DNA of 6,153 nucleotides, from NCBI GenBank assembly GCA_003139735.1, contig PLGA01000570.1:562-6714 (forward strand), read 5' to 3'. Made by a program: the position numbers and the translations under genes. The notes beneath the pieces were generated by a model. It did no database searches and had not been told where the DNA came from. It saw nothing but the letters and a program-made list of their open reading frames with translations. How positions within the stretch are numbered: position 1 is the stretch's first letter; each line of letters opens with the position of its first letter. Below, piece by piece: positions 6,142-6,153 of this stretch. The stretch is from Bryobacterales bacterium. Lineage in GTDB: Bacteria > Acidobacteriota > Terriglobia > Bryobacterales > Bryobacteraceae.

Positions 6142-6153
6142 ATGCGGGAATAC
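6142..6153 (+). CDS. Possible start of the next gene (partial, cut by window end)
   Basis: An ATG lies seven bases after the ppx stop, in the same frame, and reads M-R-E-Y to the window edge. No Shine-Dalgarno is visible at the usual distance, but close spacing would suit coupling to ppx. Four residues cannot identify a product. CHAD-domain proteins often neighbour ppx and some acidobacterial ones begin this way in my memory, but that is a guess. Confidence 0.25.

Noticed and set aside
1..6153. CRISPR arrays, tRNA or rRNA genes, insertion sequences, attachment sites
   Set aside because: No regularly spaced repeats, cloverleaf-like segments, rRNA-like stretches, transposase motifs or long terminal inverted repeats were seen on reading both strands.

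Overview
The window is a GC-rich bacterial segment holding two divergent gene groups and one eroded gene. GC-ending codons dominate, reading frames are tightly packed with 1-8 base overlaps, and long antisense open frames shadow every real gene. The gene set (twin thymidylate-kinase-like genes next to SixA and Ppx/GppA) is reminiscent of Acidobacteriota of the Solibacter/Bryobacter type. That assignment is from memory of similar gene neighbourhoods, not from a search.

Left part, minus strand, read from about 1964 down to 30: a thymidylate-kinase-like P-loop kinase with a canonical Walker A, then a diverged paralogue whose Walker A lysine is replaced by arginine, then a SixA-type phosphohistidine phosphatase. 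Stop and start codons overlap at both junctions, so these three look like one translationally coupled operon.

Right part, plus strand: a short AT-richer divergent intergenic region (about 1965-2063) with a good -10 element leads into two membrane-anchored SPFH/band 7 proteins (2064-3080 and 3077-4012). They overlap by ATGA and resemble an HflK/HflC pair in order and layout. Positions 4013-4593 hold no intact gene. They contain three consecutive fragments in three successive frames that together read like one decayed protein, probably an unusual MarR-like regulator, followed by non-coding DNA with a 9-bp tandem repeat. A full-length Ppx/GppA exopolyphosphatase/pppGpp phosphatase fills 4594-6135, and a possible next start codon lies at 6142.

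Functionally, Ppx/GppA (polyphosphate or pppGpp hydrolysis), SixA (phosphohistidine hydrolysis) and two nucleotide-kinase-like proteins suggest a phosphate-metabolism neighbourhood. The SPFH pair may be a membrane scaffold or a protease modulator and need not belong to the same pathway. The least explained items are the Arg-type Walker A paralogue beside its canonical sister and the decayed multi-frame gene. I see no clear new defence or mobile system.
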